Counted from the first letter of the stretch, positions 53,836 through 64,000 are shown. The stretch: DNA of 64,000 bases from Neoceratodus forsteri (GCA_016271365.2 CM028129.1:845016001-845080000), one strand, 5' to 3'. The notes: generated by a model not told the origin, from the sequence alone. Translations and numbers: made by a program.

Positions 53836-55236
53836 CTCTAATTAAAATACTGGACATCACACATGGCAGTGGAGATTAGGCCACTATAAACTGAGATAAA
53901 AAGTTAAAAATTTGTGAAAGAAAGGTACAAATATGGAAACACTGGCAACAGATAAAAAAGAAGAAAATAGCTATACTTAAAACATTTTTATTACCTATAT
54001 TTACTTACCTTAGCATAGTGTACCCAATACCAAAACACTCAGACATAACACTATTTAGTCAGGCTTTTCAAATGGTATGGGGAAACAAGTTGAGCTCTAT
54101 TAAAATAAATACTTTATATCAGATCTTCAAGCAAGGTGGATTAAATTTCCTAAATCTGTTAGTTCTTTATTTTAGTTTATTCATTTCTTGGAATTTTTCA
54201 AGTTACTTACAAAATGAATGCAAAATATGGCATCCATGGATGGATAAATGGATAGTCCCATTATTAACAGATTGGACTATGGATGTTAGGAAACTGAGGA
54301 AATCGCAAACCTCCCCAGGTTTTGTTCATGCATTAATAGACAAATTAAAATAATGGAAAATAGATTTAGCTCAGATTGCAAATACCACCAGAGAAAATAT
54401 TTATAAATGAACAATGGAAAATAACTTTACAGAACCAGTGCTACAGATATAAAAGGATTCCTTTATCTGACTACTCATTTGTGAGTGACTACTTGATAGA
54501 TAAAAGAACTCCAGCCCAGATGTGGGATTTAGTATGGCTTAGCTGTCATGCATGTCTAAGCATGAAGGTTAATTGAAAACATAAAAGAGTCACAGAAAGG
54601 AAATGTCCAAGACAGGGGTGCAGCACTATGTTAGAAAATATGGAACATTTTTTCCTTGACTGGTCATATGCTCAACAATTTTGGTATGCATTAGTACAAC
54701 AGTAGGGTGATCAATCCTGGTCAATGGTAACATATATGAATATAATTCTAAAAAAATGATTTCCCATAGAAATTATCATCAAAATATAATCAGATTTCTC
54801 TTTACAACTATTAAGTATTACTTTCGGCAATTCAGGTGTGCACTCTTGTTTCAGCAGAAAGATTTGCAGCTAGTAATTCTAATACAGTTGATATCTACAG
54901 AACTCACATCTATATATAGCAGAAAGTATGAGATTGACTAAATCCCATTTAAACAACAAATGGAGACACCTAACAGGTATTTTTAAAACCTAAGAAATAA
55001 GTGGTATGAGATGCTGAATTGGAAAGTGTATTAAAGTTGTATCAATATTGGGGGATGTTTTTATTTTACTTTAATCTGAATATTATATACCTGTGTTATA
55101 ATTTGTTGCAAATCATGGAACTGAAAATGGGCCTGTCCCAGTGTCCTCACCTGATTATCAAAATAAAACAAACAAACAAACAAACAAATGATGATATTGT
55201 AAGACAACTAATGTAATGTGTGATTGTTTTGTAAGT
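53836..55236 (+). pseudogene. Tx1-like LINE copy C, RT thumb, C-terminus and 3' UTR
   Basis: KIAILKTFLLPIFTYLSIVYPIPKHSDITLFSQAFQMVWGN (in segments, about 53963-54085) matches the thumb of copies A and B. The C-terminal Cys/His tail is at about 54605-54680 (CPRQGCSTMLENMEHFFLDW, last Cys lost). The frame ends near 54940-55030. An AT-rich 3' UTR ends in (AAAC)n at 55165-55190, the likely 3' tail. The large inverted repeat begins at 55237. Confidence 0.78.
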
Positions 55237-55841
55237 ATTTTTGTTTGCTTGCACGCATGTGCAAGAAACATAGTGTCATCAACCGAGTTTTTGAAGGTGT
55301 GTCACCCCCTCTTCCAATTCAGTCAGTGTGTTGGCAGACGCGGCCCCGTCCGCCAATGCATGCTGGAGCTGTCTATGACAGCTCCAAAATGCAGTGGCGT
55401 ACAGTTGAAAGGGGGAGCTATGCTTCAGTGAGAAGCAATCAGATATCACCCTGCTCATGCACAGCTCCCCTATACACACGACTCACTCAAGACGCATACC
55501 GCGTGCTCCCCCAAGCACACACTCTGTAGCCGATGGGGGTGCCCAATCCCCATCAGCTGTGCTGCGCCCCAAAGCCTTCCAAATTCCACTCTGGGTGCCA
55601 CCCCAGCATGGAAAATCAATGGTATAGCCATCAGGGGTGCCCAATCCCTGTCGGCTTCACTATCTCCCCCCCGAGTACAGGGTGCCACCTTGGGAGCCCA
55701 CCTCAGTGTGACAACAGATGCCATGGCCGATGGGGGTGCCCAATACCCTGTCAGCTCCACGCCCCCCCAGCAGTCCTTCTGCCATGCTGGGAGCCAACCC
55801 CAGCGTGGCAAACATCCCGTGTCATCTTTTTTTTTAAATAC

Positions 55842-55933
55842 CTGTGAAGAAAAAACGGTCCCACGCAATCTTCCTGCCCCTCCCACAACCCGCTTTTCGC
55901 ACCCTGCCTCCCCACCCCTCACCCAATACTTAC
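55842..55933 (-). other. Candidate intron conserved with copy 1
   Basis: On the minus strand GTAAGT starts at 55933 after CTCCGGAG, and the segment ends TTTTTTCTTCACAG at 55842, 92 bp. The boundaries match the 107-bp candidate at 12548-12654 while the interior differs. Splicing is inferred from consensus only. Confidence 0.35.
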
Positions 55934-56099
55934 CTCCGGAGCTTGGCGCGATGATCTTCAGTGGACCGGGAACACTTCTGCACTCTTCAAAGCCGACCAG
56001 AGTGAGGAAATGCCGGTAAGCTGTATAATGGGATAGATAGGGTTTTTTCAACTTTGTTGCATATCTCAGGCATTTTGGGAATTTTGCACAAATTTTCAA

Positions 56100-57440
56100 C
56101 ATGGGATTTTGGGACCCCTTCTCATGAATGATGTCACTGTCATGGTGTTATTCAGGCCCAAAGGGTGATTTAGCAGTCACTGCGTGAAATCACCTTTTGG
56201 GCCCTGATCTAAAATGAACTGCCAGCATTCATAAGGTGGAGTTCTCAAAAGCCTATTTGAAAATTTGGTGAAAAATTCCAAATGACTGTTTTTACGAGTA
56301 TGCATTGCGCAGTTCCTACGCACGCTCGTAAGTTCGCGAATTTTCAATATTTTCACTCCAGATTTTCAACATTGCCATTTTACCACACCTTCTTATGAGT
56401 AGTACAGCTGTCATTTTCACATCTCACCCAAAACATGTTTCCGCCATATGGCGCCCAATGGCGCGGATCGGTGTCACAAAATCAATGTACGGGACAAATT
56501 AAGAAAATCACAGTGACACTGTTCATGAGCAGAGGTCTTAAAATGGCTATGTTGAAAATTTGGTGAAAAATTCAAAAATGACTGTTTTATGAGCGTGTGT
56601 TGTACAGTTCCTATGCACGCTCGTAAGTTTGTGAATTTAATATTTTCACTCCAGATTTTCAACATTGCCATTTTATTACACTTCCTTATTAACAGTACAG
56701 CTGCCATTTTTCATATGTTGCCCAAAATGTGTTTTCGCACATGTAGAGCACAATGGTGCTGTTGGTGTGCGAAAGCAATGTTTGGGACAGATTAAGAAAA
56801 TCACAGTTACACTGTTCATGAGCAGAGGTCTTACGATGGCTATGTTGAAAATTTGGTGACAAAAGTCCATAAAATGACTGTGTTACGAGTCAGCATTGTG
56901 CAGTTTCTACGCACCCTCGTAAGTTCATGACTTTGTAATATTTTCAGTCCAGATTTTCACCAGTGGCATTTTTCCACACTTCCTTATGAACAGTACAGCT
57001 GTCATTTTTCATAACATGGCTGAAGTGTGTTTTCACACTTTCAGCACAGAGATGCGTGGTCGCTGTGGGAAATCATTGTTCAGGACAGATAAAGAAAATC
57101 ACAGTGACACTGTTCATGATCGGAGGCACCAAAATGCCTGAGTTGACAATCTGCTGTAAAAATCCCCAACCTAATTATATTACGATGCGTTGCACAGTTT
57201 CTATGCCTCGTGACTTCACCATTTTTTTAAATATTTTTACTGCAGATTTGCAACATCCATTTTCACCTCCCCATGAACAGTACAGCTGTCATTTTTTACA
57301 TCCTGTTTGGAATGTCTTTGCACCTGTGGTGCTAAATGCCGTAGTCACTGTGCATAAGCAGCTTTGGCTAACAAACTGATATTCCCCCTGTTCATGAGGT
57401 GGGGTCACAAAAAAACATGTTGAAAATTTGGAGTGAAAAT
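56100..57440 (-). repeat. Tandem array of about 298-bp units, copy 2
   Basis: The complement of the unit anchor (AAAATCACAGTGACACTGTTCATGA, split here) occurs at about 56507, 56800 and 57095, with degenerate copies at about 56120 and 57380: four to five units of about 290-298 bp. Each has the GAGCGTGC...GCACGCTC-type palindrome (for example about 56295-56330 and 56588-56625). CATTTTNNACATC...CAAAATGTG segments match those of copy 1. Confidence 0.82.
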
Positions 57441-57929
57441 ACCAATGAATGCCTGAGGTATTAGGGTTTCCAACCATAACGCCCAACCCTGTAGAGAATA
57501 ACAGGCATCAGGGGTGTGACTTGGGATTCTTGCCTGTAATGCTCATACCATTCCACACCCTGCAGCCAGTGAGAGGCATCGAGGTATGCCTTGGACTCTT
57601 CGGCCCCAAAGTTCACCCCATTCTCCTTCTTAGCACCCATCTCACCATATTTCCTAATGGAATGGGGTGCACCTAGGGGCCAAAGACCCCAAGGAACACC
57701 GTGACACTTGTCAGTGTCTGCAGGGTGGGGTGTGGTGAAATGGCGTGGCCGTTATGCCTGATGACCCAAAGGCACACCCCAATGCCTGCCACTCTCTGCA
57801 GGGTGGTGGTGGGGTTGGCTTCAGTTCAATACTTCACTGCCATTCCTATTACGCAGCTCTGTAACTTCTACACTACCACTGCCAATGCCAGCAAGCAAAC
57901 ATTCGGCATTGACAAATGCTTGTTATATT

Positions 57930-58490
57930 AATAAAGTTCCCCAACTCTTTTTGAGATGTGCCATGGGATCTTTAACATCCACCTGAATGGTATAATGATG
58001 ATTTCTTGACAACTTTACATCACCTGACACTACAGCGACAACAGCGCCAGGTCACTGTAGTATTGGCGCGGGGCCCTGGCACAGGCTTTCTGGGAGTATT
58101 GCACACCCTTCCCAAAGCAACTCCAACTAGGAGTTGATTATCTAAATGTGGAGGGTGCAGAGGCACAGCCCCTGAAGAAAACAAAGTTAGATAGACCCCT
58201 ATGCTAACCGAAACGCAAAAGTCGACATAAAGGAGTGGCTGTAACATTGGTCGACAACAAATTTGTCGACCGACCATAATAGATCCCACCTGAACAACCA
58301 CCAGAACAGGCAGCCAGGACCTCAGTTTAACATCTCATCCAAAAGATGGCACCTCAGAAGTAGAGCATCCACCTCATGATGCACTACAGCATCCTTATTG
58401 GGTTTTACCCCAAGCTCCTGATGTAGGACTAGAACTCACATCCTTCTGATCCTATGGCCTCAGAGGTCAGTGTTCAACTTGGGACAAGGT
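57930..58490 (-). mobile_element. Old tRNA-derived SINE (minus) with an internal 300-bp insertion
   Basis: The blocks GATGTGCCATGGGATCTTTA, ACATCCACCTGAA (about 57975-57990), CTCAGTTTAACATCTCATCC (about 58320-58340) and AAAAGATGGCACC match a SINE type spread widely in fishes and other non-mammalian vertebrates. The tRNA-like head lies at the right end on the minus strand (B-box-like GGATGTGAGTTCTAGTCC, complement of about 58428-58446). Between the blocks sits about 300 bp (57991-58290) flanked by ATCCACCTGAA / ATCCCACCTGAA. That insert carries GGTCGACAA...TTGTCGACC, a 9-bp hairpin, near its right end. Divergence suggests an ancient copy. Confidence 0.65.
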
Positions 58491-59100
58491 GACAGATCAT
58501 GGCCCCAATTTTCTTAGCATTCAGGATCACTCGGTTTGAGCATAACAACCACTGAATAGTATCCAAGTCTAGCTGGAAAACAGATTTAAAAGGATATGTT
58601 ATCTGGATCTCCAGAAGACAGAAATGTATCACCTACATACATACAAATATGGGAGAAGTTACAGACTGAGGGCAGGTCATTTAGAAATGTGGAGAAGAGA
58701 AGAGAATGGGACCCAGTACAAAATTTGGGTAACACCTGTGTCAATAAGGAGGGGAGAGGAGATGGATCCGCTGACAAGAATGAATTAGACTGTTGGACAG
58801 GTGGGAGTTGAACCAGGAGGTCATTTACTTGGAAAAATCCACAGTAGACAACTTGTTCAATGGAAGAGGGTTGGAGACCATGTCAAAGACTTTGGAGAGG
58901 TCAATGAACATGGCAAATGTAAGGAGTCCCTGATCCATCTTAGTGTGGATGGAGTCAGTGATCCTTAGTAGGAAGGTGATTGTGGAGTGATTGGGTAGGA
59001 CATCAGACTGGAATGGGCTAATGAAGAAGAGGAACAAGGAGAAAAAAGAAAGTGGTCAGCTGAGAGTGGATGAAATGCCTTGCACTTTGCTGAGATTGGA
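58491..59100 (-). pseudogene. L2-like LINE RT fragment
   Basis: On the minus strand: FQSDVLPNHSTITFLLRITD (about 59015-58960), FAMFIDLSKVFDMVSN (about 58915-58870), GSILGPILF-like text, LFSTFLNDLPSV (about 58695-58660) and MYVGDTFLSSGDPDN (about 58640-58600; catalytic Ala-Asp replaced by Val-Gly, normally YADD or YVDD). The text TIQWLLCSNRVILNAKK follows (about 58565-58515). The pattern fits the L2/Rex1 side of the jockey superfamily. Both ends are missing. It is a different family from the fragment at 46.7-47.9 kb. Confidence 0.65.
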
Positions 59101-59479
59101 AGGTGGGAAACAGAGCTATAGTGTGAGGTAATGAAGTACACTCTATATGAAAACAAGAAAAGTGGAAGGGGTGACTCCCTCACCACAGAAGTGTTCAAAC
59201 ATTTTACTCGCAGTGCAGATCAGGATGTATTACAAATCACCCTTACATAGTGCCCTACATGCAGGCCTTCATCAGGTGGCAGGGATTTGTATGACTGACA
59301 GGAATTATATAGTGCATTTATTGAGTATTCATTAACCCAGTTTATAATTAATTCCACATAACCAGTCCAAAAGTGTATAAAGTGCCATTAAGTGCAACAA
59401 ATACAAATCAAGTCAAAGAGGTAAAAAAAAAAAAAACTCAACATGGTTATCACAAAGCACAAATCATTTGGCAGTGAGT
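59101..59479. other. Non-coding stretch with an A-run
   Basis: No gene is seen. It contains a run of 13-14 A at about 59430-59444, which could be the tail of a short retroposed sequence. CATGCAGGCCTTCATCAGGTGG at about 59258 (split here) resembles text found in Penelope terminal repeats, but nothing more supports that. Confidence 0.35.
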
Positions 59480-61005
59480 GCCCTCAAAATTCTAGATCCA
59501 ATCATGACAGATTACTTTAAAGAACTGCCCTATAGGAGGAGGGCAGATATAGTCCCACTCCACAAAAGTGCAAATAGAGAGGAGGTAGGAAATTAAAGGC
59601 CTGTCAGCCTGACATCAGTGGTGGGCAAGGTAATGCAATCACTGTTGAAGGAGAAGATTAGGAACACAAGGAACACCCTGTTGCCAATGGGCTACAGGAT
59701 CCAAGGCAACATGGTTTCACAGTGGGGAGGTCTTGCCAGACCAACTTGATTGAGTTATTTGATTGGGTGACCAGGGAAGTGGATAAGGGTGGAGCGGTGG
59801 ATGTGGCATACCTGGATTTTAGCAAGGTCTTCAACACAGTTCCACATAGAAGACTGATAAGCAAACTACAGAGCCTAGGAGTAGGTCCTAAGGTAGTAAA
59901 ATAGGTAGAAAGTTGGTTGGGCAAAAGGAGTCAGAGGCTGGTAATAAATGGCATCCACTCTGGAGTGGGCAAAGTGAACAGTAAGGTACCACAAGGATCT
60001 GTGCTAGTGCCAGTGTTCTTTAATGTCTTTATTAGTGACATTGCACACAGGCTGAGGAGAAAGTATGCCTGTTCTCAGACAACACAAAACTCTGCAACAG
60101 GGTGGACACACTGGCGGGGAAGGGGGGAGGAAAAAATGAGGGATGATCTAAAAAAACTGGAAAAATGGTCATAGGTATGGCAACTGAGTTTCAGCACAAA
60201 AAAGTGCAAAATCCTGCACATGGGGCACAGCAACCCAGGGGTAACATATCAACTTGAAAGAGAGGTATTTACAGCCACAAAGCTGGAAAAGGAACTGGGG
60301 GTGATAATTTCTGATGACCTGAAGATAGCTAAACAGTGTGACAAGGCAGTAGGTAAGGCTGGTGGGATGTCAGGATGCATAGGCAGGGGAATCACCAGCA
60401 GAGAGAGAGAAGTAATAATACCCCTGTATAAATCACTGGTGAGGCCCTACCTAGAGTACTGTGTACAGTTCTGGAAGCTTCATCTCCATAAGGACATAAA
60501 TAGGGTGGAGGCTGTACAAAGGAGGGCAACCAAAATGGTGCATGGTCTGCAACAAAAGCCCAATGAGGAAAGGCTTAAGAAATTAAACATGTACCCCCTG
60601 GAGAAAAGAGGGAAGGGGGATATGACAGAAGCATTCAAATATCTCACAGGTAAAAACAAGATACAAGAAGGAAGCATCTTCTACAGGAAAAGATGCATAA
60701 GGATAAGGGGTCACACTATGAAGACAAAAGGGAAGATTCAGAGGAAATAGGAGGAAGTACTTCTTCATGGAAAGGGTGGTCGACACACAGGAGAGCCTCT
60801 CAGCAGAGGTGCTGGGAGCAGAAATGGCTACAGGATTTAAGAAAGCATGGGAAAGACACAGAGGGATCTTAGTAATAAGAAGGAGGCAAGGCCAGAGACT
60901 GAGTAGGGACTGTGGTATCACTATAGGTAGGGAAAACAGGGCAGACTTAGTGGGCTAGGAGGCCCTTATCTACTGACAGCTTTTATGTTTTTGTTTCTAT
61001 ATACC
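59480..61005 (+). mobile_element. CR1-like LINE, third subfamily, 5'-truncated
   Basis: It starts in RT (RADIVPLHKSANREEVGN, about 59545). [35 protein letters not shown] (about 59808-59865) and VPQGSVLVPVFFNVFISDIA (about 59984-60040) follow. The catalytic FADD place is disrupted (about 60070-60085, frameshift). A frame open at 60220-60750 covers the thumb and tail (EKELGVIISDDLKIAKQCDK, YLEYCVQFWKLHLHKDINRV). The 3' end at about 60985-61003 reads TTTTATGTTTTTGTTTCTAT, a decayed version of the CR1 tail. It is more diverged than the copies at 1-3792 and 49.5 kb. Confidence 0.82.
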
Positions 61006-61500
61006 TTTTGCATGCAAATTAGAACAGAGTGCTGCAAAACTGCACAGATAAAGGCAAATGTTTAAAGTGTGGACTTTTATATAGCCACTGGAGGGTGGGG
61101 GAGAGATCAAGAACACAAACAATAAATATCCACTTTCATCTGGAGCTCCAAAGTTTAGAAATTTAAATATTTAATACTGGCCTGTCATCACATTGTGGAC
61201 TCCAGTCTAAAGGTTGACCTTCTGGCACAAAATTACCAAAACCTATTGGGCATTCAGTATAAAGGATACATATCTTCTTTCTTTTAAAGCCTCATAGTTA
61301 TTATAGACCTATGGTGTCTTTTGATTTCTGGTCACAAAATCTGACCTCCTAACTGAAAGCCCCCAAATTATGGACATTCCAGTGCAAATGATCCCATTGA
61401 CCACAAAACAAATCTTCAGCATTATGAACTGTGTACTATGTACTAAGTAAGTCAAAGGAGGGGAGTATAGTGCAAACCGTTTCATTTAATACAATCAACA
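61006..61500. other. No recognised feature
   Basis: This AT-rich sequence has no ORF, repeat or element signature that I can support. Confidence 0.4.
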
Positions 61501-61518
61501 GGGGCTCATTCTTGCAGC

Positions 61519-61546
61519 ATATATATTTATATATATATATATATAT
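61519..61546 (+). repeat. (TA)n microsatellite
   Basis: An alternating TA run of about 28 bp with one interruption is followed by a T-run, just upstream of the Penelope-like terminal region. Confidence 0.9.
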
Positions 61547-61640
61547 CTTTTTTTTTCTTGGCAAAATAGGGTTTTCAAGCCAAGTAAGAAAATCGAGTCT
61601 GTTCCATTCAAAATCTTCCTTTTAATTGTTTAAGTTCTGC

Positions 61641-61690
61641 CCCTACGTTTCGCTGCTTTCAGCTTGTTCACGGGGCTCTTATAATCTAAA
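61641..61690 (-). ncRNA. Hammerhead-ribozyme-like remnant in the Penelope terminal region
   Basis: The minus strand reads CCGTGAACAAGCTGAAAGCAGCGAAACG. The part GCTGAAAGCAGCGAAAC is the stem II plus GAAAC strand of hammerhead motifs known from Penelope-like elements. The other core strand, expected as CTGATGA, is altered (CGTGAAC). It lies antisense to the ORF, which is a caution: known Penelope hammerheads are described in the sense transcript. I treat it as a remnant, probably inactive. Confidence 0.35.
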
Positions 61691-61932
61691 TAAATAATAA
61701 ACAAATTTTAATTTTTTGAAACCACTATTAATGTGTCAATATTTCATATAATACATGAAAACTTTTTTCTACCCCCCTACATTAAAACCGTGCTAGTCAC
61801 CTGAATGGAGATTTCTCTGCATAGGACAATATATCATTCCAGTAACCAGGGGAAATCTTATCTCTGAAAATCATAAATATAATCTTTCAGAAATTTATAA
61901 CATTACTAAAGCCTCCATATATTTGAATGTGA

Positions 61933-63369
61933 TATGGTCAAAGCAGCACCTACATACAAGATTCTACTGACTTCGTTAAAAAATTAGAAATAGTATTAAA
62001 AAATGAATCTACAAAGTATTTTTTGGTAACTTGGGATGTTAAAGATTTATATACTTCGATTCCCCATGAACAAGGGGTTATAAATATGGGAAAAATTCTA
62101 AGAAGGAGATTGGAACCTAATACTCCACGAACCATATTATTGCAAGAGTTAGCAAGTTTTATTTTAAAAAATAATTATTTTGAATTCGAGGGAAGATTTT
62201 ACCAACAGGATAAAGGAACAGCAATGGGTAATACAATGGCACCTAGCTATGCAAATAGTTACATGATAGTTTTTGAAGAAGAATTCATGTTTAACAATGA
62301 AAAAAATGCTTTTTTGACTTAAATTAAGTTTTGGAAACGTTTCATTGATGACATTTTTTGTTTGTGGTCAGGAACAGAAGATGAATTACAACTTTTTGAT
62401 AAAACATTAAATAATTTTGACAGTAATTTGAAGTTTAGTATTAATTATCATGAAAAATGTATTCCATTTCTAGATTTAGAGGTCAAAATCATTGATTCAG
62501 TATGTATTACTACATTATATAGAAAAGTAACAGATAGAAACACATTATTACATTATAGAAGTTTCCATGATTTAAAGCTTAAAAATAGTATCCCATACTC
62601 ACAGCTTGTTAGGGTCAAACGAAATTGTACAGATAGTAGAGAATATGAATATCACAAAAGAGATATGTTAAATAGATTTAGAAACAGAGGATACCCTTAT
62701 AAGGTTTTGAAATCAGCAGATAAAAAAATTGAAACAAAATCAAGAGATAACCTATTAAATAAGGAACCTAGGTCTACACAAGATAGGGTAATATTTGCAA
62801 CAAAATTTAACTACAGAATGACTGATATCAGAAAAATTATTAATAAACATTGGTATTTGGTTTCCATGGACAACTAGCATGTGCAATCTTTACAATGGAA
62901 ACCTAGAGTAGTATCTAAAAATGTTCAAAACTTAAAAGACAAGTTAGTACATTTACAATTCACACATGGCTTGCTGAAGAATAAAAGACAACTACTTTTA
63001 GGACCATTACAACCTGGAATGAACAGATGTGGCAGGTGTGCGGTTTGCAATAACACCAGTAAAAAATTTATTTTTAAACATCCCCATTTCAACAAGGAAT
63101 TTAAAATCAAAGATTTTATTGATTGTAACACGGAAGGTGTTATCTATGTGATACAGTGCCCATGTGATAAATTATATGTTGGACAGACCAAACGAGCCTT
63201 GAAGCTACGCATTGGGGAACATAAAAGTGATATTCGAAATAAGAACGAGAAATCTCCGGTAGCGGTACATTTTAATGAAGCAACACACACAGGGGCATCA
63301 CTTAGATTTTGGGGCCTGGAGATAGTGGAAAAACCTTGTAGGGGTGGGGATTATAAAATTACTAGATAA
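61933..63369 (+). pseudogene. Penelope-like RT and GIY-YIG endonuclease, two in-frame stops
   Basis: One frame runs from 61933 to 63369 with only two internal stops (TAA at 62320-62322, TAG at 62875-62877). RT blocks: LVTWDVKDLYTSIPHEQGV (62021-62077), GTAMGNTMAPSYANSYMI (about 62215-62270) and the catalytic FIDDIF at 62341-62358. Then CIPFLDLEVKI (about 62458-62490), TLYRKVTDRNTLLHY and a basic linker follow. The endonuclease has CGRCAVCNNTSK (about 63028-63063; Cys cluster), GVIYVIQCPCDKLYVGQTKR (63136-63195) with the GIY-type and YVG halves, then LRIGEHKSDI (Arg and His as expected) and VAVHFNEATH. About 480 codons remain of a usual 700-900. These elements prime reverse transcription at an endonuclease nick. 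Confidence 0.9.
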
Positions 63370-64000
63370 GGGAGATGAAATGGATTTTTGAATTGAAAAC
63401 ATTAGATAAAAAAATTGGTATGAATATGGAATATAATTGGCAAGCCTGTGTTTAAAAATGTAATAAGAGGCTTCATGAATTATAGATTATGTGGTCTACA
63501 TTATAGCAATATTTTTTGGAATATAAACTGTAACAAATATTAATGGTTTAAAACATTGTGTGTAATTGGAATGATTTTGTATCATGCTGGTGTGTTCCAC
63601 AGGACCTATAAAATGATCATCTTGTTATAGGAAGATTAATTAGACTGTTTTAAGGGTAATATCATATTGAGTCAGATTCAAATAGTTTTTAGACATTGGA
63701 ACCTTGTGTTTTCGATGCTTAGGCACTAGGAAGTACTTATAAGTAAAAAATGTAATTTGCAAGTGGTCTAATAAGGGATTGTAGATCCTAAGTTGAAATT
63801 CATGGTACAATGTGAAATATTGCCTTCTCCCTTGTTTTTGTGTTTATAGATATGTAGTTCTGAGAAGAATAAATGCTAAAATGTATGAGTTTGAATGGAG
63901 ATCTCAAAGTTAGGACATAAGAAGGGAGGGACAGATAAGGATTATTTTTTTAAATGGTTAAATATCTGCATTTAAGCCTTAATATATCTGAGTGTAATAT
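63370..64000 (+). other. 3' non-coding part of the Penelope-like element
   Basis: This AT-rich, T/G-biased sequence has no ORF. No second terminal repeat is visible before the window ends. Confidence 0.4.

Larger units (their letters stand above)
55237..57924 (-). mobile_element. Large tandem-repeat-bearing element, copy 2 (inverted)
   Basis: This is the reverse complement of the block at 9595-13433, shorter because it has fewer array units. The inner end is ATTTTTGTTTGCTTGCACGC at 55237; the outer end is CATTGACAAATGCTTGTT at 57907-57924. The GC-rich minisatellite (about 55530-55800), the candidate intron (55842-55933) and the array (56100-57440) occur in the same order as in copy 1 when read on the minus strand. 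A minus-strand frame of 210 codons (56102-55470) exists, but its upstream part is not in frame with copy 1, so I do not call it a gene. Confidence 0.72.
61570..64000 (+). mobile_element. Penelope-like element, 5'-truncated, running to the window edge
   Basis: A terminal-repeat-like segment with CCTACGTTTCGCTGCTTTCAG (split; 61641-61675) precedes a single-frame ORF (61933-63369) that encodes a Penelope-type RT followed by a GIY-YIG endonuclease. The RT starts at the motif with WDVKDLYTSIPH, so the N-terminal third is missing; the sequence at 61700-61930 has no clear frame. 3' flanking sequence to 64000 is AT-rich and non-coding. The right boundary lies outside or cannot be seen. Confidence 0.88.

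Noticed and set aside
55470..56102. A 210-codon open frame on the minus strand in copy 2 of the large repeat
   Set aside because: Only about 30 residues match the equivalent frame in copy 1 (12385-12633), a 2-bp indel separates the frames upstream, and the rest is GC-rich minisatellite. It is better explained as a chance frame.
9592..57927. ATA as a firm 3-bp target duplication of a 48-kb composite transposon
   Set aside because: Three matching bases at AT-rich flanks are expected by chance; kept only as a remark.
59230..59290. A second Penelope terminal repeat with hammerhead
   Set aside because: CTGATGA occurs on the minus strand, but no GAAAC strand or stem II lies at the right distance.

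Overview
The window looks like intergenic DNA from a large, repeat-rich vertebrate genome. I found no host protein gene, rRNA or tRNA gene. Nearly every base that can be assigned belongs to a retroelement or a large repeat, and elements are nested up to three deep. CR1-like LINEs, L1-like and Tx1-like LINEs, an L2-like LINE, an Ngaro-type tyrosine-recombinase retrotransposon, a Penelope-like element and several tRNA-headed SINEs occur together. This excludes mammals and birds and fits an amphibian best (a caecilian or another large-genomed amphibian). A lungfish, coelacanth or reptile cannot be excluded. The taxonomic call is inference.

Layout. 1-3792: CR1-like LINE (+) with an SGNH-esterase ORF1 and an EN-RT ORF2. 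3793-9594: L1-like LINE (-), nearly full length, with a SINE in its endonuclease. 9595-13433: a 3.8-kb repeat with an array of about 298-bp units and a GC-rich minisatellite. 13434-55236: a head-to-tail run of three Tx1-like LINEs (+), called A, B and C, heavily interrupted. Copy A is split by a complete 8.6-kb Ngaro-type element (14260-22853, coding on -), which itself holds a CR1 fragment. Copy B is split by a full-length 6.4-kb L1-like LINE (27291-33701) with a 14-bp target duplication. Copy C is split by a SINE, a cluster of palindromic repeats plus an L2-like LINE (42440-47875), an unassigned element holding two CR1 fragments (48139-51627) and a minus-strand CR1 (51893-53835). 55237-57924: a second copy of the 3.8-kb repeat, inverted relative to the first. 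57930-61005: an old tRNA-derived SINE, an L2-like RT fragment and another CR1. 61500-64000: a Penelope-like element with RT and GIY-YIG domains in one reading frame broken by only two stops.

The nesting order follows from the breakpoints. The Tx1-like copies were present first. The Ngaro-type, L1-like, CR1 and SINE elements inserted later. A CR1 3' end then landed in the Ngaro RT gene together with a 188-bp copy of that element's own RNase H region. All coding regions are pseudogenes carrying stops or frameshifts, but the Penelope-like ORF, the 27-kb L1-like element and the Ngaro-type element are well preserved and probably young.

Most notable: (1) an inverted pair of tandem-repeat-bearing elements bracketing 42 kb of Tx1-like LINEs, reminiscent of the composite Tx1 elements of Xenopus; (2) a textbook split-direct-repeat Ngaro structure with three covarying 20-nt hairpins; (3) two unrelated SGNH hydrolases in one window, both lacking the nucleophilic serine; (4) a SINE flanked by a 98-bp direct duplication; (5) a chimeric CR1/Ngaro insertion.
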